From contig NZ_FMXM01000006.1 of NCBI RefSeq assembly GCF_900103325.1, positions 186,001-250,000 on the forward strand: a DNA stretch of 64,000 bases. The letters are read 5' to 3'. The translations under genes and the position numbers were made by a program. Positions 14,131 to 21,076 of the stretch are shown piece by piece; position 1 is the stretch's first letter, and each line of letters opens with the position of its first letter. This DNA comes from Mesorhizobium qingshengii (GTDB lineage: Bacteria; Pseudomonadota; Alphaproteobacteria; Rhizobiales; Rhizobiaceae). Below the pieces are notes generated by a model. The model saw only the letters and a program-made list of their open reading frames with translations. It had not been told where the DNA came from and searched no databases.

Positions 14131-15036
14131 ATGGCGAGCAAACAGACGACCAGACCGCCTCTCGGCTCAACCATGCGGCTGGTCCGTCCGGCGCCAAACG
14201 TTCTTGGCTTCTACGATGGCCGCATCGACGGAACTCGTGCCTGGTCGGATGCGCCGAACTGGCTCGACGACGGCGCCTATGCGCTGGGCATCTGCACCTA
14301 TGCGATCGTCGACGGGTCGCAGGCGCTTGTCTATGACACGCATATTTCGCTGCCCCATGCCCGCTTCATCCGGCGGACGCTCGAAGCCATGGGGGTAACC
14401 TCGATCCGCGTCGTCCTCAGCCACTGGCATGACGACCATATTGCCGGCAACGAGGTGTTCCAGGATTGCGAGATGATCGCCAATGATCTCACCGTCTCGG
14501 CTCTGGCGCGCAACCGCGCTGAGATAGAAGGTGGCAATCCGCCGATCATGCCGCTCGTGCTGCCCAACAGGACCTATGCCGGCAAGCTCAGCCTTATGGT
14601 TGGGTCGGTGGCCGTGGAGCTTCATCAGGTCGAAATCCACAGCCATGACGGCAGTGTACTGCTCATGCCCGACACCGGTCTGCTGCTGGCGGGCGACACG
14701 CTGGAGGACCCGATCACCTATGTTGCCGAACCGGAGCGGCTGGCCGAACATTTGATCGATCTCGAACGCATGGCCGGCTGGAAAATAAACCGAATCCTGC
14801 CCAACCACGGCTCCCTGGAAGCAATCGCGACGGGCGGCTACGACACAAGCTTCATTGCAGCGACGCAAGCCTATGTCGGCAAGCTGCTTGCCTGCCGGCG
14901 CGAGCCTGATCTGGCAAGGCAGGATCTGAGAACGTTCGGCGCCGACATGTTCGCCACCGGTGCGGTGGAGTATTTCGCGCCATACGAAGCCGTTCACCGG
15001 CAAAACGTCGAAGCCGTTATCGCCACCGGCCAATAA
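14131..15036 (+). CDS. MBL-fold metallo-hydrolase
   Basis: A 301-residue metallo-beta-lactamase-fold protein. The metal-binding motif HxHxDH appears as SHWHDDHIAG, with later ligands in EIHSHDGSV, LLLAGDTLED and LPNHGS. No signal peptide is seen, so it is cytoplasmic. It follows the threonine aldolase gene by 9 nt. Such proteins include glyoxalase-II-like thioesterases and lactonases; the substrate cannot be read from the sequence. An in-frame ATG at 14173 could be the true start. Confidence 0.85.
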   Translation: MASKQTTRPPLGSTMRLVRPAPNVLGFYDGRIDGTRAWSDAPNWLDDGAYALGICTYAIVDGSQALVYDTHISLPHARFIRRTLEAMGVTSIRVVLSHWHDDHIAGNEVFQDCEMIANDLTVSALARNRAEIEGGNPPIMPLVLPNRTYAGKLSLMVGSVAVELHQVEIHSHDGSVLLMPDTGLLLAGDTLEDPITYVAEPERLAEHLIDLERMAGWKINRILPNHGSLEAIATGGYDTSFIAATQAYVGKLLACRREPDLARQDLRTFGADMFATGAVEYFAPYEAVHRQNVEAVIATGQ

Positions 15037-15062
15037 AAAAGCGGCGCCTTTCGGCGCCGCTT
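15035..15062 (-). terminator. Intrinsic terminator of the hsp20 gene
   Basis: Perfect 10-bp stem AAGCGGCGCC / GGCGCCGCTT with a 4-nt TTTC loop. Read on the minus strand it is followed by a run of T residues, making a canonical rho-independent terminator just after hsp20. It overlaps the stop codon of the convergent MBL gene, which it may also terminate. Confidence 0.85.
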
Positions 15063-15086
15063 CCGTCTCGGGAGGAGACTTGAGCA

Positions 15087-15554
15087 TTAAGCAGCGGTCT
15101 TAGCCTCGATCTGCTTGGCCTTGGACGGAGCCGAGCTGATCGCGATCTTGCGCGGCTTCAGCTCTTCGGGAATGTTGCGCTTGAGGTCGACGAAGAGCAG
15201 GCCGTTCTTCAGTGTGGCGCCGACGACGTCGACATGGTCGGCAAGCTGGAAGCGGCGCTCGAAGGCCCTGGAGGCAATGCCGCGATAGAGCAGCTCGGAA
15301 CCTTCACCTGTGCCCTCGTCCTTGCGCTCGCCTTTCACGGTCAGCACGTTGCGGTGGGCTTCGATCGAGATTTCGTCGTCCGAGAAGCCGGCAACCGCCA
15401 TTGAGATCCGGTAGGAATCCTCGCCGGTGCGCTCGATGTTGTAGGGTGGATAAGTCTGCGCGCCGTCAGGCTGCGCGAGCGAATCGAGCATGGTGAACAG
15501 ACGGTCGAAGCCGACGGTCGAACGATAAAGCGGGGAAAAATCAACGTGACGCAT
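15087..15554 (-). CDS. Small heat-shock protein, Hsp20/alpha-crystallin family
   Basis: A 155-residue holdase chaperone. ATG 15554 gives MRHVDFSPLYRSTVGFDRLF, the IbpA/HspC-type N terminus, and AGGAG lies 8 nt upstream. The alpha-crystallin domain spans about residues 40-135, with SYRISMAVAGFSDDEI, GERKDEG, YRGIASRAFERRF.LADHV and ATLKNGLLFVDLKRNIPEE (GxLxxxxP-like end). It binds unfolding proteins in the cytoplasm. An RpoH-type promoter and a ROSE-like leader upstream point to control by heat at both transcription and translation. Confidence 0.95.
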   Translation of the reverse strand: MRHVDFSPLYRSTVGFDRLFTMLDSLAQPDGAQTYPPYNIERTGEDSYRISMAVAGFSDDEISIEAHRNVLTVKGERKDEGTGEGSELLYRGIASRAFERRFQLADHVDVVGATLKNGLLFVDLKRNIPEELKPRKIAISSAPSKAKQIEAKTAA

Positions 15555-15654
15555 GAGGTGTTCTCCTGTTGAGCAACATGGTTTGCGTATGGCCGCTGCG
15601 AAACCCACGATCGGCGTTTCGGATGGACCAGCGGCCCCGACATTGGCGACCGCA
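15555..15654 (-). promoter_or_regulatory. ROSE-like RNA thermometer in the hsp20 5' UTR
   Basis: On the minus strand the leader ends with TTGCT (15572-15576), a 4-nt CAAC loop, then the Shine-Dalgarno AGGAG (15563-15567) ahead of ATG 15554. TTGCT facing AGGAG is the hallmark of ROSE elements, where the mismatched G.G pairing melts at high temperature and frees the ribosome site. The inferred leader length of about 100 nt fits, and upstream GC-rich arms can form the other hairpins. Confidence 0.8.
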
Positions 15655-15660
15655 TCCAAC

Positions 15661-15689
15661 ATTTGGGGAGCGCTCGAAAGCATTTCAAG
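15661..15689 (-). promoter_or_regulatory. RpoH (sigma-32) promoter of hsp20
   Basis: On the minus strand CTTGAA (15684-15689) is separated by 15 bp from CCCCAAAT (15661-15668). This is close to the heat-shock consensus CTTGAAA / CCCCATNT. It sets the transcription start near 15654 and so defines the ROSE-like leader. Confidence 0.8.
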
Positions 15690-16034
15690 ATTTCGCCTGC
15701 TCGCAAAGAAACGACCGGCGACGTGCTCGATGAACGGCAGATGAACCGCCGCTTCTGCGTCCGTTCAGACTGCCGGCGCTAGGATGTCCCCAGGATCAAG
15801 GACAGGCGGCGCCGGATTTCACAAGGCAGGCGCCGCGACGAGGCCGAACCGGGTGTTAACGTCCCTTCCTCCCGGATCGACAGGGGCCGGAGGCACGCGT
15901 GAAGCGGCTTCCGGCCTTCCCGTTGCAGGGCCCCGTCACCCGGAATTCCTTTGCTTTTGGCGCATGGGCGTCTATCACCTTGTCGGAGCCAGCCAGCACC
16001 GGCGGCACGCCAGACGCCAAGCACGAAGCGCCGA
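15690..16034. other. Intergenic region without a supported gene
   Basis: This lies between the hsp20 promoter and the alpha/beta-hydrolase gene. Short reading frames are present but none has a convincing ribosome site or recognisable protein. It presumably holds the hydrolase promoter. Confidence 0.4.
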
Positions 16035-17012
16035 ATGACGGATCTTGTCCACGACATCCCCCTTTTTCACGAAATCGAGGGCAATCCGCGACCGAAAAAC
16101 GCCACTGGCGGCTTCTTCACCACTCGTGACGGAAAGAAGATCCGCTACGGCCTGTTTGCAGCGGTCGCGCGCCCGTTGAAGGGCACCGTGGTCGTCCTGT
16201 CCGGCCGCAACGAGTGCATCGAGAAATATTTCGAAACCATCCGCAACCTTGCCGATCGCGGCTTTGGCGTCGCCACCCTCGACTGGCGCGGCCAGGGCGA
16301 TTCCTCCCGGCTGGTTCGCGACCGCCAGCGCGGCTATGTCAGAAGCTTCCGCGACTACACCGCGGATCTGGAGCAGTTCTTCGAGGAGATCGTGCTGCCT
16401 GACTGCCGTGGACCGTATTATATCCTCGCCCATTCGGCCGGTGCATTGATCACGCTGCTTGCCGCGCCGTCGATGGTGAACCGCGTGCGGCGCATGGTGC
16501 TGATCGCGCCGTTCTTCACCTTGCCCGATCTGCCGGTTTCGATCAGGACGGTTCGCCGCGTCTGTTCACTGTTCTGCGCGCTCGGCCTTGGCCGGCTCTA
16601 TGCCGCCTGGGGTCCGCGGCCGAAGGTGACGGCCCCTTTCGACACCAACAAGCTGACGTCCGATCCCGTGCGCTATCGACGCAACACGCGGATCTACGAA
16701 GAGTATCCGCAACTGGCGCTTGGCGGCCCGACGATCCGCTGGCTGCAGGCGGCCGCGAAGGCATCCGAGGCCGTCAGCGACCCCGACTTCATGGCCAGGA
16801 TTCAGGTTCCCCTGCTGATAATTGCCGCCGGCGCCGACCAGGTCGTCTCGACCAAGGCCGTGGAGGCCTACGCCCGGCATCTGCGGCTCGGCTCACTGCT
16901 GATGATCGACGGCGCGCGCCACGAGATCCTGCAGGAAGCCGATATTTACCGTGAGCAGCTGCTGGCTGCCTTCGACGCCTTCATTCCAGGCAGCGACGAC
17001 CCGACGCTCTGA
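16035..17012 (+). CDS. Alpha/beta hydrolase, lysophospholipase (PldB-like)
   Basis: A 325-residue protein from ATG 16035. An alpha/beta-hydrolase fold is visible: GTVVVLSGRNECIEKYFE (oxyanion region), TLDWRGQGDSSR, the nucleophile elbow in ILAHSAGALITL (Ser of HSAGA, a variant GxSxG), and a C-terminal DGARHEILQE His. This pattern fits the PldB monoacylglycerol lipase/lysophospholipase group. No signal peptide is visible. The ribosome site is weak. Confidence 0.85.
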   Translation: MTDLVHDIPLFHEIEGNPRPKNATGGFFTTRDGKKIRYGLFAAVARPLKGTVVVLSGRNECIEKYFETIRNLADRGFGVATLDWRGQGDSSRLVRDRQRGYVRSFRDYTADLEQFFEEIVLPDCRGPYYILAHSAGALITLLAAPSMVNRVRRMVLIAPFFTLPDLPVSIRTVRRVCSLFCALGLGRLYAAWGPRPKVTAPFDTNKLTSDPVRYRRNTRIYEEYPQLALGGPTIRWLQAAAKASEAVSDPDFMARIQVPLLIIAAGADQVVSTKAVEAYARHLRLGSLLMIDGARHEILQEADIYREQLLAAFDAFIPGSDDPTL

Positions 17013-17045
17013 TCCAGGAGCACAAGGTACCGTCGGTTCGCCGAC

Positions 17046-17558
17046 TCATCCCCGGCGGGCGAAGTCCATTATCCAGTTGGTCTCCCAGCTCGCGCCGCCA
17101 TCGGCTGAGAAGGCCTGCTCCCAGCGCGCCGTATCGCGCGTGATCCCCGACCAGAGGAAGCGAACCCGGATCGGCCTGTTGTCGAAGACATCCTCGCACA
17201 GGAAGGTACCGACGCCGTCGGTGAACGTGCCGCGCATCGGCACGTCGATGGTCAGAGGATTGCGACCGTCGAGCCACCAGATCGACCATTGCCTCGTCGC
17301 CGGATCGAAGGTTCGCACCGTGGCCGCACGATAGGCGCCGCCCGGCAGCTCGATCACATTGTCGTCGACATTGCCGAGCCCGCCAAGCAGCGGACGCACC
17401 TCGCATGTGCCGCCAAAAACGTCCCAATGGCTGTCGCCCGCCAGGCGCCTTTGCAGCCTTCGATGGCTGACGTCCCAGTTGCCGAAGAAGAAATCGAAAT
17501 CGCCGCGTCCGTCCGCCGCAATGTCATTGGCGCTTCGGGCTGTTGCTTGCGTCGGCAT
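17046..17558 (-). CDS. DUF1579-like conserved protein
   Basis: A 170-residue protein from ATG 17558, preceded by GGGAGGA. The DFDFFFGNWDVSHRRL opening, Trp/Gly-rich strands (WSIWWLDGRN) and GTFLCEDVFDNRPI resemble DUF1579-type proteins, a lipocalin-like barrel fold of unknown ligand. No signal peptide. It lies downstream of the hisN-like gene on the same strand, with two small hairpins in the 77-bp gap. Confidence 0.7.
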   Translation of the reverse strand: MPTQATARSANDIAADGRGDFDFFFGNWDVSHRRLQRRLAGDSHWDVFGGTCEVRPLLGGLGNVDDNVIELPGGAYRAATVRTFDPATRQWSIWWLDGRNPLTIDVPMRGTFTDGVGTFLCEDVFDNRPIRVRFLWSGITRDTARWEQAFSADGGASWETNWIMDFARRG

Positions 17559-17635
17559 GTGTAGTCCTCCCTCTGGTGAGATCCTTCTATAGCGGAAGGA
17601 TACTGACACCTGTCTGTCAGGAGGATTGCCCGGTC

Positions 17636-18424
17636 TCAACCGCGCAAGGCCGCCATGGCGGCCGCATGCAGCTCCGGCGTCGCCGCCGCCAGCACGTCGC
17701 CACCCTTTTCCGCCGGCCCGCCGTCGAAGGTGGTGACGACGCCGCCCGCCTTCTCGATGATCGGTATCAGCGCCACGATGTCGTAAGGCTTCAATCCGGG
17801 ATCGGCGACAATGTCGACGCTTCCTGACGCGACCATGGCGAAGGCATAGCAATCGGTGCCGTAGCGGGCGAGCTGGACCTGCTTTTCGAACTGATCGTAG
17901 CGCTTGCGCGCCTCGCCCTTGTAGAGCGCCGGCGTCGTGGTGAAGAACGTCGCATCGGCAAGCTTCGTCGTCTTGCGAGTTGTCAGCTTGCGTGGGCCGC
18001 CCGGTCCCTCATAGTGCGAGCCCGAGGCATTGGCGTAGAAGAGCTCGCCGGTGAAGGGCTGCGACATCATGCCGGCGACCGCGTCGCCATCGACTGTCAG
18101 CCCGACCAGCGTCCCCCACACCGGCAGGCCGGAGATGAAGGCGCGCGTGCCGTCGATCGGATCGATCACCCAGACATTCCTGCTGGTGGTATTCTCGCTG
18201 CCATGCTCCTCGCCGAGGATGCCATGGTCTGGATACTCCGCCGATATCAGCGCCCGGATGGCGCGTTCGGCCTCGCGGTCGGCTTCGGTGACCGGATCGA
18301 AACTGCCCTTTTCCTTGTTGGCGACCGCGCCCTGGCTGCGAAAACGCGGCAAGGTTTCCGCCGCTGCCGCCTGCGCAATGCGACGCATGAAATCGATGCT
18401 GATGTCCAACTGATTCTCCCGCAT
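17636..18424 (-). CDS. hisN: Inositol-monophosphatase-family phosphatase (histidinol-phosphatase type)
   Basis: A 262-residue Mg-dependent phosphatase. The metal-site motifs are present: ILGEEHGSE, WVIDPIDGTRAFISG and the C-terminal DPGLKPYDIVALIPIIEKAGG. Length and the IDGTRAF variant suit the HisN (histidinol-phosphate phosphatase) subgroup used by alphaproteobacteria, though inositol-1-phosphatase (SuhB) activity is also possible. ATG 18424 starts MRENQLDISIDFMRRIA. The mmgR RNA gene lies upstream, as in other rhizobia. Confidence 0.87.
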   Translation of the reverse strand: MRENQLDISIDFMRRIAQAAAAETLPRFRSQGAVANKEKGSFDPVTEADREAERAIRALISAEYPDHGILGEEHGSENTTSRNVWVIDPIDGTRAFISGLPVWGTLVGLTVDGDAVAGMMSQPFTGELFYANASGSHYEGPGGPRKLTTRKTTKLADATFFTTTPALYKGEARKRYDQFEKQVQLARYGTDCYAFAMVASGSVDIVADPGLKPYDIVALIPIIEKAGGVVTTFDGGPAEKGGDVLAAATPELHAAAMAALRG

Positions 18425-18580
18425 TGCAGCATGGCCAAGCCATGCTCTGCCGCTACTTTCCAGCCAAGACAAGGGTGCTCTACGACTTTTTCCGCTGCGA
18501 CAACCGTTGCCGAAATGTCACGCCGATATCATCGAAACGCAATTTCCACATCACTATGAATTAAAAAAGCCTGAAGATCG

Positions 18581-18609
18581 CTTGACATTTGTGCAGCGCA
18601 CAATACCCT
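18581..18609 (+). promoter_or_regulatory. Promoter of the mmgR small RNA
   Basis: CTTGAC (18581-18586) matches the alphaproteobacterial housekeeping -35 box. A 17-bp spacer leads to TACCCT (18604-18609), a poor -10. This places the start of transcription just ahead of the first RNA hairpin. Confidence 0.55.
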
Positions 18610-18610
18610 C

Positions 18611-18700
18611 AGCCTCGGACAGGTTTTCCTGTCCATGCCCTCCTTGGGCGTTTCCTCCCTAGACTTCGACCGTATCGTGCAAACGATGCGGTCTTTTTTT
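18611..18700 (+). ncRNA. mmgR: suhB/mmgR (alpha-r8) trans-acting small RNA
   Basis: Three hairpins follow one another: GGACAG/CTGTCC, then ATGCCC/GGGCGT, then an 11-bp terminator stem with GCAA loop. The exposed linker between hairpins 2 and 3 contains TTTCCTCCCT, the conserved unpaired core of the mmgR family. Location between an IMPase-family gene and an N-formylglutamate amidohydrolase gene is the usual synteny. In Sinorhizobium meliloti MmgR limits polyhydroxybutyrate accumulation. Family assignment is from memory of the motif and synteny. Confidence 0.88.
18668..18700 (+). terminator. Rho-independent terminator of mmgR
   Basis: Stem GACCGTATCGT / ACGATGCGGTC (11 pairs with one T.G) closed by a GCAA loop, followed by seven T residues. 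Confidence 0.92.
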
Positions 18701-18715
18701 ATGCCGCAATTCCCG

Positions 18716-18779
18716 ATGCATGTCGCCCGAAAGTGCGCGGCGGTTCTGGGACAACGACCTGTATAAAAACAAGCCTCGA
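18716..18779 (+). repeat. Interspersed rhizobial intergenic repeat, copy 2 (truncated)
   Basis: ATGCATGTCGCCC, GG.ACAACGAC and TAAAAACAA match the copy at 20265. The copy stops at the 3' end of the N-formylglutamate amidohydrolase gene, so the right half is missing. Confidence 0.8.
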
Positions 18780-18781
18780 TT

Positions 18782-19723
18782 TCACTCAGCGGCCAGCGGC
18801 AGGTCAACGAAATGATGGTCGGGCATCGCCATCAGATCGGCCGAGAATCGCGTCAGATCGTCGGCCAGCGCGTCGAAGCCGGCGGCCTTCTCGAAGGTCC
18901 GCTCGTTCATGTAGAGCCCACGATTGACCTCGATCTGCAGCGCATGCAGATGGCGCGCCGGGCGACCGTAGTGTTCGGTGATGAAGCCGCCGGCATAGGG
19001 CTTGTTGTGGGCGACGGTATAGCCCATGGCGGTGAGCAGACCGATGGCGGTCTCGGTCAATGCCGCTGTGGCCGAGATGCCGAAACGGTCACCGATGATG
19101 AAATCGGGCCGCAAACCGTTGTCGCCGACACGGATGCTCGCCGGCATCGAATGACAGTCGATCAGCACGGCAAAGCCGAAGCGGGCATGGGTTCTGGTCA
19201 AAAGCCGTTTCAGCGTCTCGTGATAGGGCTTGTAGACTGCCTCGATGCGGGCGACCGCTTCGGCCAGCGGCAAGCGGCCGGAATAGATGTCCAGCCCCTC
19301 GCCCACCAGCTTGGGCACGGTGCCAAGCCCGCCAGCCACCCGCGCCGACCGGATGTTGCAGAAGGACGGCACCGGCTCGGCGAACATGCGCGGATCGAGT
19401 TCCCAGGGCTCGCGGTTGACGTCGAGATAGGCGCGCGGGAAATTCGCCGCCAGCATCGGCGCGCCGAGTGCCACGGCGCCGCCGAACAGCTCATCGACAT
19501 AGCAATCCTCCGACCGGCGGATGGCGTTGCGGTCCAGCCTAGCCATGGCAAGGAAGCGCTCCGGGTAGTAGCGGCCGCTGTGTGGCGAGTTGAAGAGGAA
19601 GGGGACGCGCTGCTCGGCGCCCGAACGGATCTCGAAGGGTGGAACGACCGAAAAATCCTCGGCTGCCGTCTTCAATTTGAACGAACCCGAAAACACCAGT
19701 GCATCATCGTATGAAAGTGCCAC
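18782..19723 (-). CDS. N-formylglutamate amidohydrolase family protein
   Basis: A 313-residue cytoplasmic Zn-dependent amidohydrolase. Family motifs are FNSPHSGRYYPE, RSEDCYVDELFGGA, FPRAYLDVNREPWELDPRMF, DCHSMPAS and HALQIEVNRGLYMNE. The prototype HutG hydrolyses N-formyl-L-glutamate in histidine degradation, but no hut genes are near, so substrate is uncertain. The gene sits between mmgR and cpdR, a conserved rhizobial arrangement. A second, shorter family member lies at 56184. Confidence 0.88.
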   Translation of the reverse strand: MALSYDDALVFSGSFKLKTAAEDFSVVPPFEIRSGAEQRVPFLFNSPHSGRYYPERFLAMARLDRNAIRRSEDCYVDELFGGAVALGAPMLAANFPRAYLDVNREPWELDPRMFAEPVPSFCNIRSARVAGGLGTVPKLVGEGLDIYSGRLPLAEAVARIEAVYKPYHETLKRLLTRTHARFGFAVLIDCHSMPASIRVGDNGLRPDFIIGDRFGISATAALTETAIGLLTAMGYTVAHNKPYAGGFITEHYGRPARHLHALQIEVNRGLYMNERTFEKAAGFDALADDLTRFSADLMAMPDHHFVDLPLAAE

Positions 19724-19829
19724 CTTGCCGGCCGCGTGTCCAGCATTTCAGCGGCCGCGCCGCCGGGCAAATATGGCTCATCGCCGTCTTCGTTCACTTG
19801 ATGTTTACCCTCACCTCCTCATATACAGG

Positions 19830-19837
19830 ATGGTTAA
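19830..19837 (-). promoter_or_regulatory. Candidate CtrA half-site upstream of cpdR
   Basis: The minus strand reads TTAACCAT, a perfect CtrA half-site, 49 bp before the cpdR start codon. cpdR belongs to the CtrA circuit in Caulobacter and Sinorhizobium, which makes the site plausible. Confidence 0.5.
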
Positions 19838-19885
19838 CGGGCTTGCCCAACGGCAATCTCGGGCGGGTGATTCGGACGGGATATC

Positions 19886-20248
19886 ATGGCACGCATTCTT
19901 CTGGCGGAAGACGACGACGATATGCGTCGGTTCCTCGTCAAGGCGCTGGAGCGCGCCGGCTATCAGGTCAGCGATTTCGACAACGGCGCCAGCGCCTATG
20001 AGCGGCTTCGTGAAGAACCGTTCTCGCTGCTCTTGACCGACATCGTCATGCCGGAGATGGACGGCATAGAGCTCGCGCGGCGCGCCACCGAGATCGATCC
20101 CGACCTCAAGGTGATGTTCATCACCGGTTTCGCCGCCGTCGCGCTGAACCCTGATTCCAAGGCGCCGAAAGACGCCAAGGTGCTGTCGAAACCATTCCAC
20201 CTGCGCGATCTCGTCAACGAGGTCGAAAAGATGCTGCAGGCGGCCTGA
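19886..20248 (+). CDS. cpdR: Single-domain response regulator CpdR
   Basis: A 120-residue receiver domain with no output domain. Acidic residues LLAEDDDDM, phospho-acceptor Asp52 (LLLTDIVMPEMDG), the switch Thr in MFITGF and Lys in VLSKPFHLRDLV are present. Size and sequence match CpdR, the adaptor that when unphosphorylated primes the ClpXP protease for cell-cycle substrates. Phosphorylation comes from the CckA-ChpT relay. ATG 19886 is the only sensible start. Confidence 0.92.
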   Translation: MARILLAEDDDDMRRFLVKALERAGYQVSDFDNGASAYERLREEPFSLLLTDIVMPEMDGIELARRATEIDPDLKVMFITGFAAVALNPDSKAPKDAKVLSKPFHLRDLVNEVEKMLQAA

Positions 20249-20264
20249 GCCGCTTTCCCGGCCA

Positions 20265-20367
20265 ATGCATGTCGCCCAAGAGTGGTCCCGGTTTGGGAGA
20301 ACGACATGCATGAAAACAAAGACTTAAAGTGCGCCGCATGACTCCGTTCAGACTCGACGCGCTTTAG
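20265..20367 (+). repeat. Interspersed rhizobial intergenic repeat, copy 3 (most complete)
   Basis: About 100 bp with terminal inverted blocks ATGCATGTCG ... CGACATGCAT and a tail ending GACTCGACGCGCTTTAG. The AT-rich AAAACAAAGAC core and GCGCCGCATGA segment are shared with the copy at 444. It lies between cpdR and tRNA-Val. Confidence 0.82.
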
Positions 20368-20425
20368 CCATCGGCGCCCGTTCGCCGCTGCGGCGAGACG
20401 ACGCCTTCTTTCCTTTTTCCTGCTA

Positions 20426-20454
20426 TTGACGCGCCGGATCAAAAATGGTGTATG
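20426..20454 (+). promoter_or_regulatory. Promoter of tRNA-Val
   Basis: TTGACG (20426-20431) and TGTATG (20449-20454) are separated by 17 bp and lie 13 bp before the tRNA. Confidence 0.65.
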
Positions 20455-20467
20455 CGCGGCTTCGGAT

Positions 20468-20542
20468 GGGCGTGTAGCTCAGCGGGAGAGCACTGCATTG
20501 ACATTGCAGGGGTCACAGGTTCAATCCCTGTCACGCCCACCA
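20468..20542 (+). tRNA. tRNA-Val (anticodon GAC)
   Basis: A 75-nt cloverleaf: acceptor GGGCGTG pairs with CACGCCC, a D-arm with AGCTC.GAGAGC, an anticodon stem CTGCA/TGCAG around loop TTGACAT (anticodon GAC), and a T-arm with GGTTCAATCC. CCA is encoded. No duplicated 3' end is seen nearby, so there is no sign of an integrated element. Confidence 0.96.
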
Positions 20543-20656
20543 TCCAACCCAGACAGTCCGGTTTTCACCGACTGAGCCGCAGGTTCATCGAACCGCGGGG
20601 CAAGTTCCTGTGGCGGAACCGCCCTGGCCCAAGCCAGGACGGCACTGCCGATCAGA

Positions 20657-20866
20657 TCATTGCGGTGTAGGATCTGGCGTGTTACCGGGCCTGTCGCTGC
20701 CGCCCTTGCTTTCGCGGCAAGGCGCATCCCCGACACCGCAGCATTTGCCGTTGTAAGTGACGCTCGGCTTCAGCTTGTCGCATTCCCTGGGGCTGGTTGT
20801 CTTGCAGCCGGCCAGCACCGAAACGGCGAGGGCGGCCAAAAGGACGTTTCTTGAAACAGTAATCAT
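20657..20866 (-). CDS. Small Cys-containing lipoprotein, unknown function
   Basis: A 69-residue protein from ATG 20866, with AAGGAGAACG upstream. Signal segment NVLLAALAVSVLAGC contains a lipobox LAGC, so the mature protein would begin at Cys19 and be lipid-anchored. The remaining 50 residues hold four further Cys (ECDK, GKCCG, APCR) and a Pro/Thr-rich tail. I do not recognise a family. It stands alone between tRNA-Val and the glycosyltransferase-like genes. Confidence 0.75.
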   Translation of the reverse strand: MITVSRNVLLAALAVSVLAGCKTTSPRECDKLKPSVTYNGKCCGVGDAPCRESKGGSDRPGNTPDPTPQ

Positions 20867-21076
20867 AAGACGTTCTCCTTGATGGATCGTGTTTGGACAC
20901 GCCGCTTGGTCGCGATCCCGGGAGAAATGGTTCAAAAGAAAAATGCCGATGCCGGCGAATTTTCCATGCTTGCATGAGCGGACGGTCCTGATGACCTCCG
21001 CACCGCCAGCCGCACATCATGTTGATTGCTGCGGCAATCACGCCGCGAAGCCTCGAGACCTGTGCTCGATCGCAGC

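Noticed and set aside
20468..20656. tRNA-Val as an integration site for a genomic island
   Set aside because: No integrase gene, no repeat of the tRNA 3' end and no change in gene style downstream.
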